Of a stretch of 64,000 bases of DNA, positions 31,401-44,269 are shown one piece after another. Position numbers and translations under genes: made by a program. The notes under the pieces were generated by a model. The model was not told the origin of the DNA. It did not search any database and saw nothing but the letters and a program-made list of their open reading frames with translations. Numbering within the stretch: the first letter of the stretch is position 1; the number at the start of each line of letters is the position of its first letter. This stretch comes from Xestospongia bergquistia (lineage: Eukaryota > Porifera > Demospongiae > Haplosclerida > Petrosiidae), in NCBI GenBank assembly GCA_963965975.1, contig OZ014418.1, positions 3,732,775-3,796,774 on the forward strand, written 5' to 3'.

Positions 31401-34400
31401 ATCTTTAAAAGATAGCTTTTTAAACAGTTAATACAGACTCTTAAAAGTGACAGAAAGTTTCCTGATAACATGGTATATCTCATCATTTGTGGATAATTCT
31501 ACAAAATAAAATGACAAACAGGTTACAATAATGTGCCCAGAAATAAAAAAATAATAGCAGAATTGTTGAGTACGTATGATCAACTGGTAAAATTACATGA
31601 TGTCACTCACTATATGTAAGTAATGTAATACAAACATACCAGGAGATGTGTCATTTGCATTGATCAAAATTTTTTCTGCAGTAGTAGCAGCAACAGAACT
31701 CACTAGATCATTTCCAGAAAAAGAAAGTTCCTCCAATTTTGACAATAACTCAGAATGACTAGTACAAATAATCAGAGCATGTTCATAATTGGAACAGATA
31801 CTGGATAATAGTTTAAGTCCATTAGGTAGTAAGGCCTCCTTTTGAAGTATTGCTTGAAACAGCATTAAAAACGCAGGATCTTTAAACAGACCAAAATTAG
31901 CCTGGTGCTTGGAGAACAAATAGAGATATAGCAACAAGTCAGGAGCATCATAACTGTTAGCTGGATCTTCACAACTATCATGTATAATGACAGGGATAGG
32001 GATAGATAGATAGGGAGATTCTAAGGATTTTGTTAGCCCTCTCTGTATGTTAGAAAAATTTAATGTTGTTCAATTTCAGAAAGGGTAAAAACTTCTCACT
32101 CAGTTTCTCATAATCAAATAAGATAGCTAATACAGTCTTAGCTAAGAGGGAGATATTGACATAGTGAAGATTAGCATAATATGGTAATATATGATGTATT
32201 GTAAATCATACTGCTTGTTTAATTACAAGTGGTATCTGCTGATGCTAGACAGCAATTACAGAGAGTAGTTAGCAGAAGTCCTATAATATCTGTCTGTTTC
32301 TATATTACAAAAAGACAACATGTAATTGATTGGTCATCATGATCATATTGGTCATCATGATCATATTAGAAAGTTATCACACAAAGAACATCAGTTAGTA
32401 GTCATATACTCTTAAATTAAACATTACACAATTCACGGTCTATTTTAAAAATATTTATCAATAATAACATAATTACAACTGAAATAATTGTCCTATAGTA
32501 GTTTTGAAAACACTGAATTCACAATCAAAACAATGACTAAATAAGCAGTTCAATAGATGTGTATGTAGAATATTACAGCATGTTAAAAATATCACTTTAT
32601 TATTGGCATACAAACATGTTAGTGTAATGCATTAAGCCTTTGATACATGATCAGTCATGTAATGGCCACAAATATAGGGTTAATGAAGTTCATTGGTTGC
32701 TATATGTTTCAACATTTAAGGGAGAGGATTAATTTATTCATTGTTATTGATTGTCACACACAACACTAGAATAAAACAATGAAAGGAGACTTATTGTATC
32801 TATTGTCCTCCTTATGAACACATAATACATCAGTAATGGGTAAGTGAAAGTCTAATACAAAGTGTGAATTGAGAATCATTCATTGATATTTTTATTAAGG
32901 TAAGTGAGTAGCTTATAATACAAATATATTAATATTATTAACAGTATATGGTCATACTGTACATTTCTAAAAAAATGACCTCAGAATAAGACCAAAAAAT
33001 TTCCAAACATTTTAACTGGTGAACTGCACAGTGTATGAAGTTATTGCCCATTCAAATAGCTTCAGTTCTATTACATGAACACATCTGTACAATAACATTA
33101 ATGGATGCTATTCATCAATAGGTCTGCTCTCCATCACAGTAGCTACAGAAAAAAGTTATAATCTAAATAGTTATGGGGTGGCTATAAGGCAGAGTAGCAA
33201 CTACAAACTTCAATCAGACAAGATACTGTTATCTTTCCTGGTTTATATTAAAAGTCTAGAAAAGTTAACATCAGGACTTCATTTACTTATGATAAGAAAA
33301 ACTAAAGAAGCCACACACACACATATGGATAAGCAACAATCTCATTAATTATTGTAAACTGTTTACTGTTATAGATTAGTTCACTTTATAAAACCACAGG
33401 TTACCATGTTATTGACTATTGACTATTATTGACTATAAAACAGTCCAACCTTAATAGTAAGCACTAAACAGTTTGTTAGCTTATAGAAATAAGATAGATA
33501 TTAATGGCTCTAACTAATACTACTTTCTGCTTCCCATGCTACCCAGATTCTGGGTAGTGGAATCTAATATGTCAAGTGAAGTACAATTCATCATAACCTT
33601 GTTAGACCAGTAGTAGTGCATGAAGAAAAACAAGGGAGTGTCAAACACATACTTTCATGTACTATCTGTTAGGACAAGTCCTTATCTTAGTTTTACCTTA
33701 TAAGGTATATGATTTTATAGTCTTAAGTGGTTACTAACTTTGTAGTTGTGTTTTTGTCATTTGGTAAAGCACCCAGTATCAACCTTGTCTTGGTTTCTAT
33801 CTGTAGAACATCGACATTTAGGGGTCTCTTCAGTGTTACAAACTGCTCCATGATACCATTATAATACTTACTATCAAGCATAATAGAGAACAGCTAAATA
33901 GTATATGTGTTAATGGCAAAACATGACTACATGGTTTAAGCTTAAATACTAGATAGGTACTAAAAAAGATTTCTATATATGGGCAATGGACTGACATAGC
34001 TACAACACATCTTCCCTCTTCCTCAAGAAGAACCTTCTCATGCATCAGCAAAGAGGAAGGTCTAGCTCTAAACATGTCCATCTTAATAAATAGTTCCAAG
34101 TATGGTTCAAATTTAGTTACAACTTATTTGAGATCTGATGGATTGGTAATATTAATTAGAGATAGTGATATATAATGTACACAACTCACTATTAAATTGC
34201 TGATTGATAAAACTAATCAACATGGACATTAGTTGGTTATGACTTGAACTTGATAACATTTGATATATTGTATCTTTAACTTTAGTTTGGTCATTCCTCA
34301 GTAGTTCTACAACCTCTAATAAACCAGATCTAACCTCTTCAGTATCATAATGTTCAAGTTAACCAGTATCATCTCCAGTATACTTAGCTAATAATATGTC

Positions 34401-35513
34401 TTGACAAGAAGATCATTACAAAAGCTCTGTATTTCATCACTTAGAGTTGATAAGTCAATGGTAGGAGACTGCATTATGTCAAAATCAGAGAGAACCGGAG
34501 GATATACTCTAATTAAAAGTAAACGTAATAGTTATTTTAAAAAATTAGTAATATTAATTATTTTTTATTAAATAATTTGTTAAATTAAAGAATAAGTTGC
34601 TTGGAAACTAAGATCAACAACACAATAAAATTATATTCTAGTGGCCCAAAATAAGTAACTACTAGTCTAAGTGATGCTAGCTAGACCTAATATTATAGGC
34701 TCTGAAAAATTCAACTGAAAGTTTGTAAAGTTGCCTTAGGAAAGTGTAGATTGGCAATGTTCCTTATAACATAATTCAGTAGATAATGAACCAATAGATA
34801 TTCCACAAGCAGATAGTGAACTTGTCAGTATTAAAAACTCTATCAAACTAAGAGCAATGAGATGACCACAAATACAAAATACTCCAATACAAAAGTGGCC
34901 TATTCAACATACTGAGCTGAGCAAGTACAAATAATAAATTAATACATTACAAGTTAATAACAATTCACTTCAACACACTTACATTCCTCTATTCCTATTA
35001 AAATAGTAGACATTCTATTATGAAGGGGATATCAGGTTTCAGTCTGTGATGCAGAGAGAATTTAGTAGTAGAAAAATTGTTCATATCTGAATGATTTGAG
35101 TTACTGGAAATGTGAACATTTGTATCTTGGCCATTGTTAATTTTAGCAGGAATGTCTCTTAATTGCTTAACGTAAGATTTGGATTAAACCAATCTGTGTC
35201 ACTTCTTGGCTCAGCTAGTTCACTTAAGATCTTATTTGTGTACTGACTAGACTTCAAAACATTTGAATTGACCACACGTGTCTTCCATGTCAAATCTCCA
35301 ACCTTGACTAGATAGAGGAATGCTCCATTTATCAATTTAACAATTTCACATACTGTGCTACAGTAATCATGTGCTAAGACTATCTGTCCTTTATTAGATT
35401 CTTTCATCTTAGTGTATCTATCATAAAATACTCCTGCTTGTCTTGATTCACTTAAACCACATTGTCAATTCAGGTCTTAAGAAATGTAGCATTTTACTTG
35501 AAGAATACCCTAG
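28484..35513 (-). CDS. Multi-exon helical-repeat gene, unidentified, partly decayed
   Basis: Minus-strand exons, 5' to 3': 35513-35160 (YCSTVCEIVKLINGAFLYLV; SDTDWFNPNL); 34506-34187 (MQSPTIDLSTLSDEIQSFC; LRNDQTKVKDTIYQMLSSSS); about 34110-33965 (LELFIKMDMFRARPSSLLMH); 33897-33742 (LFSIMLDSKYYNGIMEQF, before GTTAGT); about 31990-31639 (FGLFKDPAFLMLFQAILQ, before GTATGT); 31073-30859 (HPLLLFHVFFHVLSNSSS, after TTTTTCCAG); 29318-28955 (FSILTNCALQVKDTNSNIID, after TTTTTCAG), and in a shifted frame down to about 28750 (TKNNDSLCVLVDLKTT); and 28691-28484 (SEISVMTDCEYCVLDSMK), ending in TGA. Amphipathic helices in pairs suggest ARM/HEAT-like repeats. I do not recognise the family. Frame changes or stops in the first, second and seventh exons suggest decay, or a poor assembly. 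Confidence 0.5.
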
Positions 35514-35519
35514 AAAAAA

Positions 35520-36379
35520 ATCATAACTTTAGATGGTCATTTTAAATGTCTAGAAATTATTGAAATGAAAGAACTACTTCAGGAGCTACTACTGTCAATG
35601 AATAATCAATATGTAGTGTCTACTAAGACTGACTAGGTGGAGTTGTGCTAATGGAGGCACTTGCTGTACACATGAATTAACCATAGATTCTATTTCTTTG
35701 TTAATCTGAAGCTACCAAACACATGTTCTTGTAACCATTTTCAATTAAAGTATATAAAAGATCAATCTTACATAGAATAGATACTGGGAAATCCTTACTA
35801 TATGTCTCTCCAGCCCAGTCATCAATGTTAGCCACTATTAAAGAATTAAGGAATATATTTTTATACAATCTTGTCAATTTAATGATGGATCAGATAATCT
35901 CAGTGTTTTGTGTTATAGTAGATCAAAATCTCACTAAATTATTAGATACTTTTAATATAAGACTGTCTATATTGTTATATAAATGACATAACTTACACTA
36001 GCCATCAGATAATCTTTATCAGTGATCATCAACTTATCCATTTGACTATATGGAACTAATACAATTCAATAAACAATCATAATATCTAACTAGTTAAACT
36101 TACAGTTTTAGTTATTAACAAATGTCATCAGATCATCTCCAGTATGTCTACAAATCAACCTATTATAGGTAACAGAATTTGTTTGATCTAAAATTATAGT
36201 TAATATACAACTCATGATGACCATTAAAATATTATTACAAGTTATAATTACACTACAAAATAATAGAAGTATGCAGTAAATTAATTAATTCAAGTAATAG
36301 ATTGACTTACATTACACTGATATATAGAACAAATAGTAAAAAAATCAATTAATTATCATCTGTTTCTATCAACTTACTA
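35520..36379. other. No recognised feature
   Basis: AT-rich stretch upstream of the first visible exon of the minus-strand gene. More 5' exons could be here, but no convincing one was seen. Confidence 0.3.
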
Positions 36380-38340
36380 GATGTAGAATACCCATCTCCA
36401 GTACATCAGGAAACATTTGCACTCTAAAATAAAAAGAAAAGACTAGAGAAAGGGATCATTTAGTTTATAACAGCATGGAGTTGATCATTTCTAGCATTCT
36501 TGGCCTACTATCAAATGAACTATATTTTCTTATAATTGACAGGAGTCTATTACTTAATATGTTTCAGCTACAACAGTATATATCAATAAAAAAGGGCAGA
36601 CCCCAAAAGAATGAAAATCCAGATGTTACATATAACCTTCTAAGCTAAGAAAGCTTCCAGATACCTGCTAGAAAGATGGACCAAAACTTAATAAACCTTG
36701 ATATTAGATATTATTAATAAACAAATGTCTAATAAATTCTCAAATATTCCATGTCATAAGAACCAAGTAAAGTAACATCAAGTGTTATAAGAAATGTCCA
36801 TACCTCATAAAGAAATCTTCAAACTATCAAGATGTTATTAGAATAAAAAGACTTATGTCAGTACAAAATTAAATGCTTCAAATCTTCAAGGCCAACAAAG
36901 AATAAAGAAGAATTCTAGACACAAGTAAATACAGAAAAGAAATAAAAAAATCAAGTAAATTTAGTACCTCAGTAAAATTCTAGATGGCAGCAAGACAATG
37001 AGAAATGAACTATTGCTTTAAATGCAAGCATAATAAATTTAAAATAAATGTTTTGAGTCATTGACAATACACTATTGAAAATACCAGAAAATAAAGTTTA
37101 TGTATGCCAGTAAAATACCAAAAAGATAAAATGCCAACTTAATTTTAAACAATTGAATAATGATAAAATCCTAAAATAGTATCTTATAATAGGAATATAA
37201 ACCTCAGTCACCAGTCATGATTGCTAGGCTGTAGTATAGTATTACTATAGTACCAATATTGTCAGTAAATCATAAAAAATGGTAACACTAGAATCATTAC
37301 CAATAAAAATATGAAATTTTAGGTGTCACTAAAAGTTAGTCATTGATCACAGATGAAAAGTAAAATCCAAATAACAGTGAAATAAATTAAATTGTTGATA
37401 CCTATTAAAAAATGAAAGGTCTTACTTGAAAGTGAAATACTGGTAAACATTGATATTAAGAAACTCCAAATGCTGGTAAATGTTGAACATTAGTATAATC
37501 AATAAAATGAAATTACATATCACTAAAACATAGATTGTAATGAGCAATAGAGAGCAGTAAATATACCAGAGATTACTATAATTAATAGTAACTAATAAAG
37601 TACCAGTGTCATCATGACAATCAGACATGATAGTAACATGAGAGAGACTCTCCAGATAATATAAATCATTCAATGGTATCTCTAAACAGCTAAATTAATT
37701 ATAAAGGAAATAAATTGATGTTAACTTAACAACCAAGTGTCATTTTAAACAGTATAAAGATATGAAGTAGAAGGAACTGGATGAGATATAGTGTATATAA
37801 AAGTACACAAGATACAAGACAATACTCATCAGATATAACAGCAGACAGAGTTAAAATTTGCAAAAGGAGACGTGAATATACTAAAATAATAAAATGACAC
37901 TAGTGGTCTATATGTCAGGATTACACAACAGACACAGTTCAATTCAGCCTATACAGCTATACCCAAGAGGGATAACAATTTAGGAATATACAACAAGACA
38001 TGATATATCTAAATGAAACAACAAACATAGACTGCACAAAAATTTGGGATTATATGACAGAAATGAGGGGTTATTTTTTCATAGTTATGCAAAAGAAAAA
38101 AGATGGTTGCAGCTTTATATGACAGACACAGAGGATTGATAATTTACAAATATATGACAGCAATTGGCAGATTGCCTTAATTGACAGACATATATGGTTA
38201 ACAAACAATTCAGGGTTATATGAGACACATGGGGGTTCAACAAGACAATAATTTCTGTCACAAGTTAAAAATTGAAGGTTAGAATGAGTTAATTGACAGA
38301 TGTACAGAAGGTCTGACATCAGGTTTTATATAATATCAAG
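36380..38340. repeat. Diffuse low-complexity repeat, second copy near 54.4-55.5 kb
   Basis: Short degenerate units built on 'ggatTATAcaacAGACAcag' and 'aaatAccAgtaAA' recur irregularly. The block 37850-38050 matches 55230-55460 closely: both contain AATGACACaAGTGGTc-like and AGGATTAtACAACAGACA segments and then ATAACAATTTAGGA, in the same order. TCTAGATGGCAG.AAGACAATGA occurs at 36980 and 55203, and ATAAACCTTGAT at 36691 and 54521. No TIR arms like those at 54-56 kb were found here. Probably the interior of a nonautonomous element. Open frames across it (38071-38319) are artefacts. Confidence 0.55.
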
Positions 38341-40500
38341 GAAGTGGGTCAATATTACATGTTAAGTATGCATTATAAAAGGAGGAGAGTAAAATAATAA
38401 TGAAATCCACTAAAGTGCTTAACCTCGCTGCAGTCTTATCCAGAGACTTTATTTATTCTTTTTAGCCTCCTCAAGTGACCAATACCACAGAATATAGACA
38501 AGAGATATCTCACGTGATGCCCCAGATGATTATTGATAACTCAGCATTTCTCTTCAATCAAAGGGGAAAAAAGCTTTGCCTTTTAGTGTGTCTACTGGGT
38601 ACTTTGCACTCTAATTGATAAAAGGTCCAGTATCGACAAAGATAACTGTCAAAAGTTAGTAAAACTGTCATAACTTTCCAAAGTATTTTTGCAAAGTTCT
38701 CACTTTAAAAAGTTGAAATATGTGAAGTATATCCAGGAGGTTTTTATTGAAGTTTTGACTCTTCTCTGAAAGCTGTGCTTTTTTTCAATGGTTTTTCAGA
38801 CTTTTAAAGCTTTTTGTTCATTTGACGCTACTTTTGGCAGTATTTTTAAGAAGTACAGACGTTTTGCTACTGTCCACTAGAGTTTGGTGGCTACCAGTGC
38901 CATGATTGCCTAGTTAAAGCAGTTCAAAGCCATTTACCCGGGTAACAGACACATATACACACAGTCACACTGACTGACTACAGTAAGCCTCGCTATGCAC
39001 CCACACACATTGAGGTTAACAAGACCATGCGTGACTAGTTGTTTTGCGTCTAAATCTTCAAACAGTTGTCTATCAATTGCTGAAACCTCACAAACCATCA
39101 CAAAAATGATCTATACAACCAACAAACTGATGATGTTTAAGCATAAAGTCTATAATCAACCTTATGATCAAAGTGGAGCCACAACCAGTGATTGATGCTA
39201 AATAATTCTCCAGATACAAACAGTTATTGATGTCATAATACTAGGTTGTGTATTGGAGTTATAATACATTGATGAAGATATGTGTCTTTAGTTGTATTAT
39301 GTAGGATATCAGGGTCACAATGAATTTGTTTACATGTGTGTCACAAGACAAAATTGTATTTTATATGACAAGATTACAAGGGCTCTGTATGTTCATGCTG
39401 CATAATTAACAAGGGTATGCATGCTATAATGTAAGTCTTCCATATATTAGGACTTGACTTATAGTAAGTTTGATACATCCTGTGGAAGTTATGTGATTTC
39501 GAAAGGTATATTTGTATGACATGTTAAAATTCGTATCTTTACATCTTATAATACTGACACATGTTTATTATAGGAGTATCTAAATGCTACCACATATATC
39601 AATTATGTAAATAGATTACTACTGGTTAAATAAAGCTCTATACTATGCACATATATTACAACACTAAGATACAAGAAGATTACAAGAAGGCTGAATATGT
39701 TTTAAGATTAGACTTTCGACCTAAAGAGTTCATGTACTTATTTGGCAGGGAGGCTCTGCTAGTTGTAAAACTATTAATACAGTTCATTAGGTAGTATCAA
39801 GTAGCTAGATTATATATTTAAGAGGTAATAGGATTACAAATTTTGTAACAAAAGAGTGTAAAGCTATAGAGCAAGATTATGTACAAATAACCAGGGCTAT
39901 TACATTGGGAACTTCCTATATCATTTAGTATACTTTACTAGTATCATGTATATCAGTATTTTGTGGTCACATAACCAGCCAGCTCTCAACTCAGGGTCCA
40001 AGAACAACTACTCACAGCACAGGGCTATAGGTAGGCAACTACACAGGTTTTAGGATAGAAGGTTCTATTAGGATGGATGGCCAGTTCTCATTGTAGGGTT
40101 CACGTACACTCATAGCAGATAACCAAGGAATTTTATACAATATGGGATAGCAAGCTCTAGACTATATAGTTGTGACATTGATAAGAAGTTATATGCAGAA
40201 CTTGAGTCTATGAAGACCTTTGAACATTAAGGACACTTTCAGTAAGGTAAGTAGTGAATGTTATCGTTCAAAACATGTCATTTCAACCAAATTAAGCTAA
40301 TGTATAAATTAAGTTACAAAAGGTTGTCTAGCAATTTTATATTGACAAAAAGAAGATGCTACAAGGTTTTCATATAGTAAATGTAGTGTATGTTTATTTT
40401 GACCTTATTGCTCTTTCTGTGCTGTATATTTGAACAAAAGTTTAGTTTCATTTTTGTTGTCTCTGGTAGGTTGTAACGTTTTTCCGTATGGAAGAAGAGT
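38341..40500. other. No recognised feature
   Basis: No protein-like frame, TIR or LTR was recognised. A 66-codon plus-strand frame at 38995-39195 (MHPHTLRLTRPCVTSCFASK) resembles nothing I know. Confidence 0.35.
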
Positions 40501-40519
40501 AATAAGATAAATTGATTGG

Positions 40520-40700
40520 AGATTACTGACTGATGACCGAAGTGGCTGCGTTCTTCATGATAAAGAGTGACCATACATCGTCCATATGATCGTTCTGAGG
40601 AAACGGGGTGGTACTAGTACTTTTAGGCGGAAATTGGCGCATTAAACAGAATGTAGAAGTGCGCATGCTCAGTTCACCCACTACGTTATAATAGTGTAAT
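40520..40700. promoter_or_regulatory. CpG-enriched, E2F-like promoter candidate
   Basis: Against a CpG-poor background this 180-base stretch has about ten CpGs. TTTTAGGCGGAAATTGGCGC at about 40619-40638 contains two overlapping E2F-like half sites (TTTCCGCC on the minus strand and TTGGCGC on the plus). A minus-strand frame starting MDDVWSLFIMKNAATS lies close by (ATG at about 40583) and could be a first exon. No downstream gene was recognised on either strand, so this is a weak inference. Confidence 0.25.
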
Positions 40701-41139
40701 AAGATAACAAGAAAAATAAAATGATATTGATAACAACAAGACACATATTCTACAATAATGTCTATCTGAAAGGATGTTTATAACAATGCATACAATGCAA
40801 ATATCTCTAAGGTACATGTAGCATATTACTTAGGGGTGTCCTCATCAAGTTTTTTTTCTACCTGCAAATTCTGAAATGTTATTGCTATGACATAAATCAA
40901 AAAAACACCATCATCATAATCATTTTTCAATTAGAGCAATATCAGTTGTTATACCACTGACTACTGTTAAGAACATTCCCTCTTGATGTATAATAATCAT
41001 ATCAGCTGTGCAGACATTTAGTATCCATGACAGATAGTACACAGTAAAACAATTGTCAAAGAAGAGATTGCTTTTCATGTAAAAATCTGAACTAATAAAG
41101 ATAATTTTCATCAATAAATGAGTAAATCTGATTATGAAC
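40701..41139. other. No firm feature; a possible minus-strand exon
   Basis: A minus-strand frame at 41114-40920 (SSDFYMKSNLFFDNCFTVYY; LNVCTADMIIIHQEG) has protein-like composition but no recognised family or clear splice sites. Confidence 0.2.
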
Positions 41140-42560
41140 TTAATAGTTCAGCTCGTCCTCCAAATTGTGTTGCTCAACTCCATGCAATATGTGCATTCCT
41201 CAAGGAGAAATGGATTTAAAAGGATCTTCACAAACCAAACAACCTGGACCTGGTATCTAGACCAATTCTTAAAGTACATGAAGTGGACAAAGAATTTACA
41301 TTACATGTTAATACATCAGATCAGGGCTTAGTCAAGGGAATACCAATGGCACTTTTCATATCATGCTTATGCAAGCAAAAAACTGCTCAGTAGACTCACA
41401 AGTTAAAATATGTAGTCATTGAGAAGGAGTGTGTTGCAATTATCTTGGCATTCAAATTCTTTAATGCCTAATTGTATACAGACAGATGTTTAAACTGGTT
41501 ACTGATCAAAAGCCTGGTTGGACACAATCCTTGACTCACCAGATATGATGATATCTCCCTGCAACAACATACTTGTTATGATGTATGAAATTTCTAGGAA
41601 TTGATAATATGATCTCAAAGGTCCGTCTCAATGAATGCCTGAGCTTAAGGGAAGAAGTGTAACAAAGCAATTAAAATGATTATATGTGTACAATGTTTCA
41701 CATGTATCTCAGTTAACTTTGTAATGACATTAATGTAATGTTTTTTGTCAGTACCCCTTCATTAAAGTCAAAGTATTAAAGTTTCTCTATGAGGGAGGAA
41801 ACACTAACGCACCACTTTGTGACATTAATTTATCACATGATTTAGTCAAATACATGTCTACTAGACCATAAATATTGTCAAGAAATGGCTCTTCAATTTT
41901 TCTGCTAATATTTATTTCTACTTTATAACTGTTCTAGTGGAGAGATACGTACACTAACAGTATCAAAAAATGGAAATAACTCAACTGTTTATATCACTAC
42001 AGTATGGGGAGTCTATTCTCAAGTTAACTCATGAAATTCCTAGATCAGGCCACATAGGAAAGCATGCTATTAATCGAATTTTACAGAGATTCTACTGGCA
42101 GACAGTGTTTTAACATTTTGTAAAACATGCCCAGAATGTCAGAAGTTTGTAGATTGAAAAACACCAAAGGTACCATTGGTATCTTTATCTATTTTGCAAT
42201 TTGTGCCTTTTAGATGGATTACAATGGACATTGTGGGATCTCTAACAAAAAGAACATCAGGCAACAAATACATTCTAATCATTGGTGATTATAAAACCAT
42301 TAACCAGACCCTATCACCCACAGATAGATCGACTAGTGGAACAGTTCAATCAAACACTTCTGGAAAAGAGTCAGAGTAACCAGCAAGCCTGGTATGATCA
42401 CAATGCATAACTACGTGAATTTACATGTGGATATGAAGTCTTACTTTTGTGGCATAATAAAAAAATTATTTCTTGTGAGGATCAATGACAAAAATCACTC
42501 CCATGTTGTGCACATGGAGAAATGTGGCAAAGGAAAGACATGTTGATTTTATGAGGGGCT
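41140..42560 (+). mobile_element. Gypsy-class LTR retrotransposon D, pol remnant
   Basis: RNase H-like pieces (KEFTLHVNTSDQGLVKGI near 41290; VVIEKECVAIILAFKFFNA near 41415), an integrase zinc-binding piece near 42030-42150, and the start of the integrase core (FRWITMDIVGSLTKRTSGNK near 42209) are in order. Neither LTR was recognised. Heavily broken and old. Confidence 0.6.
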
Positions 42561-42930
42561 CAACAAAGTGGAAACTTGCATAATCATTCCTTTATGTGAA
42601 ATGAACTTCTTGACTATATACTTATATATTCATCTATTTCACCTTGGTAGTAGTCTAAAAGCTGGTGTTGATGTAAAATTACCTCTGCTAAGTAAAGGTG
42701 AGTGCTTCGGTTCAATATTGAGAAGAATTGGAGTTGATACTGCATCATTAAATAGCACATTTTTTATATTTGTTTCTACTAGAAACATAATAAATCTAAG
42801 AACTAATATTTAATTCTAATTACATTGTAAATTCTAATAATGATGACAAATTATGGCTTGAGTATTTATACATCTATATATTCACTAGCATTTTTATTCC
42901 AGTGTTCTATCAACAACTAAAAACACCATA

Positions 42931-44265
42931 TAAAGTTGTTCACCTTGTTTCTCCATAATGTTCACTCCAAATTGTGAATTGGCTATATATTATCGTACTG
43001 TGAAAGATCTTTTCTCATCGTTACAATATTCAAAACATCCCTTCATCTTCTTGTATTACTTGATAAGGGTGCACAGACTTTTGAGTAAGAGACTATTGCT
43101 CCATTGTGTTTTAGCTAATAGGAATACTAAGATTGTTATTGCAGGAGATAACAAACAAGTGAGTTAATTATGACCATATCTAATTATATAATACTTCTAT
43201 AATTTATGTCAGTTACTTCTTTGTATTCAACAAAAAGATTATGTTACAAATGGATATTTCAGTGTTTTATCATCTTCTAATTGGCACAATTTAAACTTTA
43301 CATTTGCACCTCAACATACAAATATAAAGATATGACTGGTTCATTATTATCTAGCATATTTTGAAATATACTATGTATATATGTTGGTCCTTCATTGCTG
43401 GTCTTGGATATTATAGCAATAAAACATGGCCTAAGCATTTCTCTCTTGGATATTTGAAGTATTCACAAAAGTTGTTTATCAATTCTCAAGCACACTGTGC
43501 CACAATTCTGATTATGTATCGATTGTCATCATGCATTGCTATCTTTACCTTCCTATGTCTTTTACTGTTCTGCTTTAGTAACTGTAGCTGAACAGTCAGC
43601 ATCTTTGCACTCAAAAGCTAGATATGCAATTTGTTCTTTGTACAATCCTTAGCAATGAAGCAGAAGTAAATGAAAGCATAAATATGATAGAAATTGAGTT
43701 GCTGCTTCAATATGTATTGAAATATGTTAACGATTGCCCTGCAAGTCATTAGGAGAAAAAGATCTATTTAAGATCTTTGAAGTGGCTACAACATCTAACC
43801 AGGTATATGTGTACTTTGTGATTGCATTGACTTAATTTTTATTAGAAATACATGAAATCAAAGCTAAATAAATCAAATAAAATTTAATATGAAGTATGAG
43901 TAACTCAGCAGCACTGATGAAGATTGGTCATTTATTGTTTAAATGATGTTTTATCATTTTTAGAAATTCAAGGTATGGCTTTATGTGCTAATATCTTGGA
44001 ATTTTATGTTTTATTTTAAGTTGATAAATATGAGGCCATTTTTTTGAGTACAGCATGCCAAGAGCTCAGTGCAGGTGAAGGAAAGTCTAACAATTCAACC
44101 AAGAGTTTATGTAGTCAATATGTCTTTAATTCTGGTTTAACATGTTCTAAGTCACTTGTAGCATGTGCTGGTAATCCATTCCTCTTAATGAAGATAGAGG
44201 AACAAATGAACAATGAGTATTCCTGTTGGGAGGATTACATCAGACAATGTGTAATATTATACTAA
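42931..44265 (+). pseudogene. HELZ2/ZNFX1-like SF1 RNA helicase remnant
   Basis: Exon-like pieces carry superfamily 1B helicase motifs. Around 43050-43158: a Walker B-like LLDKGAQTFE in one frame and ANRNTKIVIAGDNKQ (motif III region) in another, before GTGAGT. Around 43421-43802: KHGLSISLL, then HHALLSLPSYVFYCSALV and VAEQSASLHSKARYAIC, ending GEKDLFKIFEVATTSNQ before GTATAT; this matches the helicase 2A end and the approach to motif V. At 44054-44265: FNSGLTCSKSLVACAGNP and CWEDYIRQC (motif VI region, where the family has TRA[KR]SL). The usual DE of DEGAQ is DK, and the R of motif VI is lost (TCSKS). Several frame changes. Upstream motifs I-Ia were not found. Confidence 0.6.
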
Positions 44266-44269
44266 ATAA

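Noticed and set aside
38071-38319. 82-codon minus-strand frame with several cysteines
   Set aside because: It lies wholly in the diffuse repeat; cysteines and isoleucines come from the repeated ACAGACA/TATATGACA units.
36380-38340. CRISPR-like or satellite array
   Set aside because: Units vary in length and sequence, and there are no constant repeats with unique spacers. The DNA is eukaryotic.
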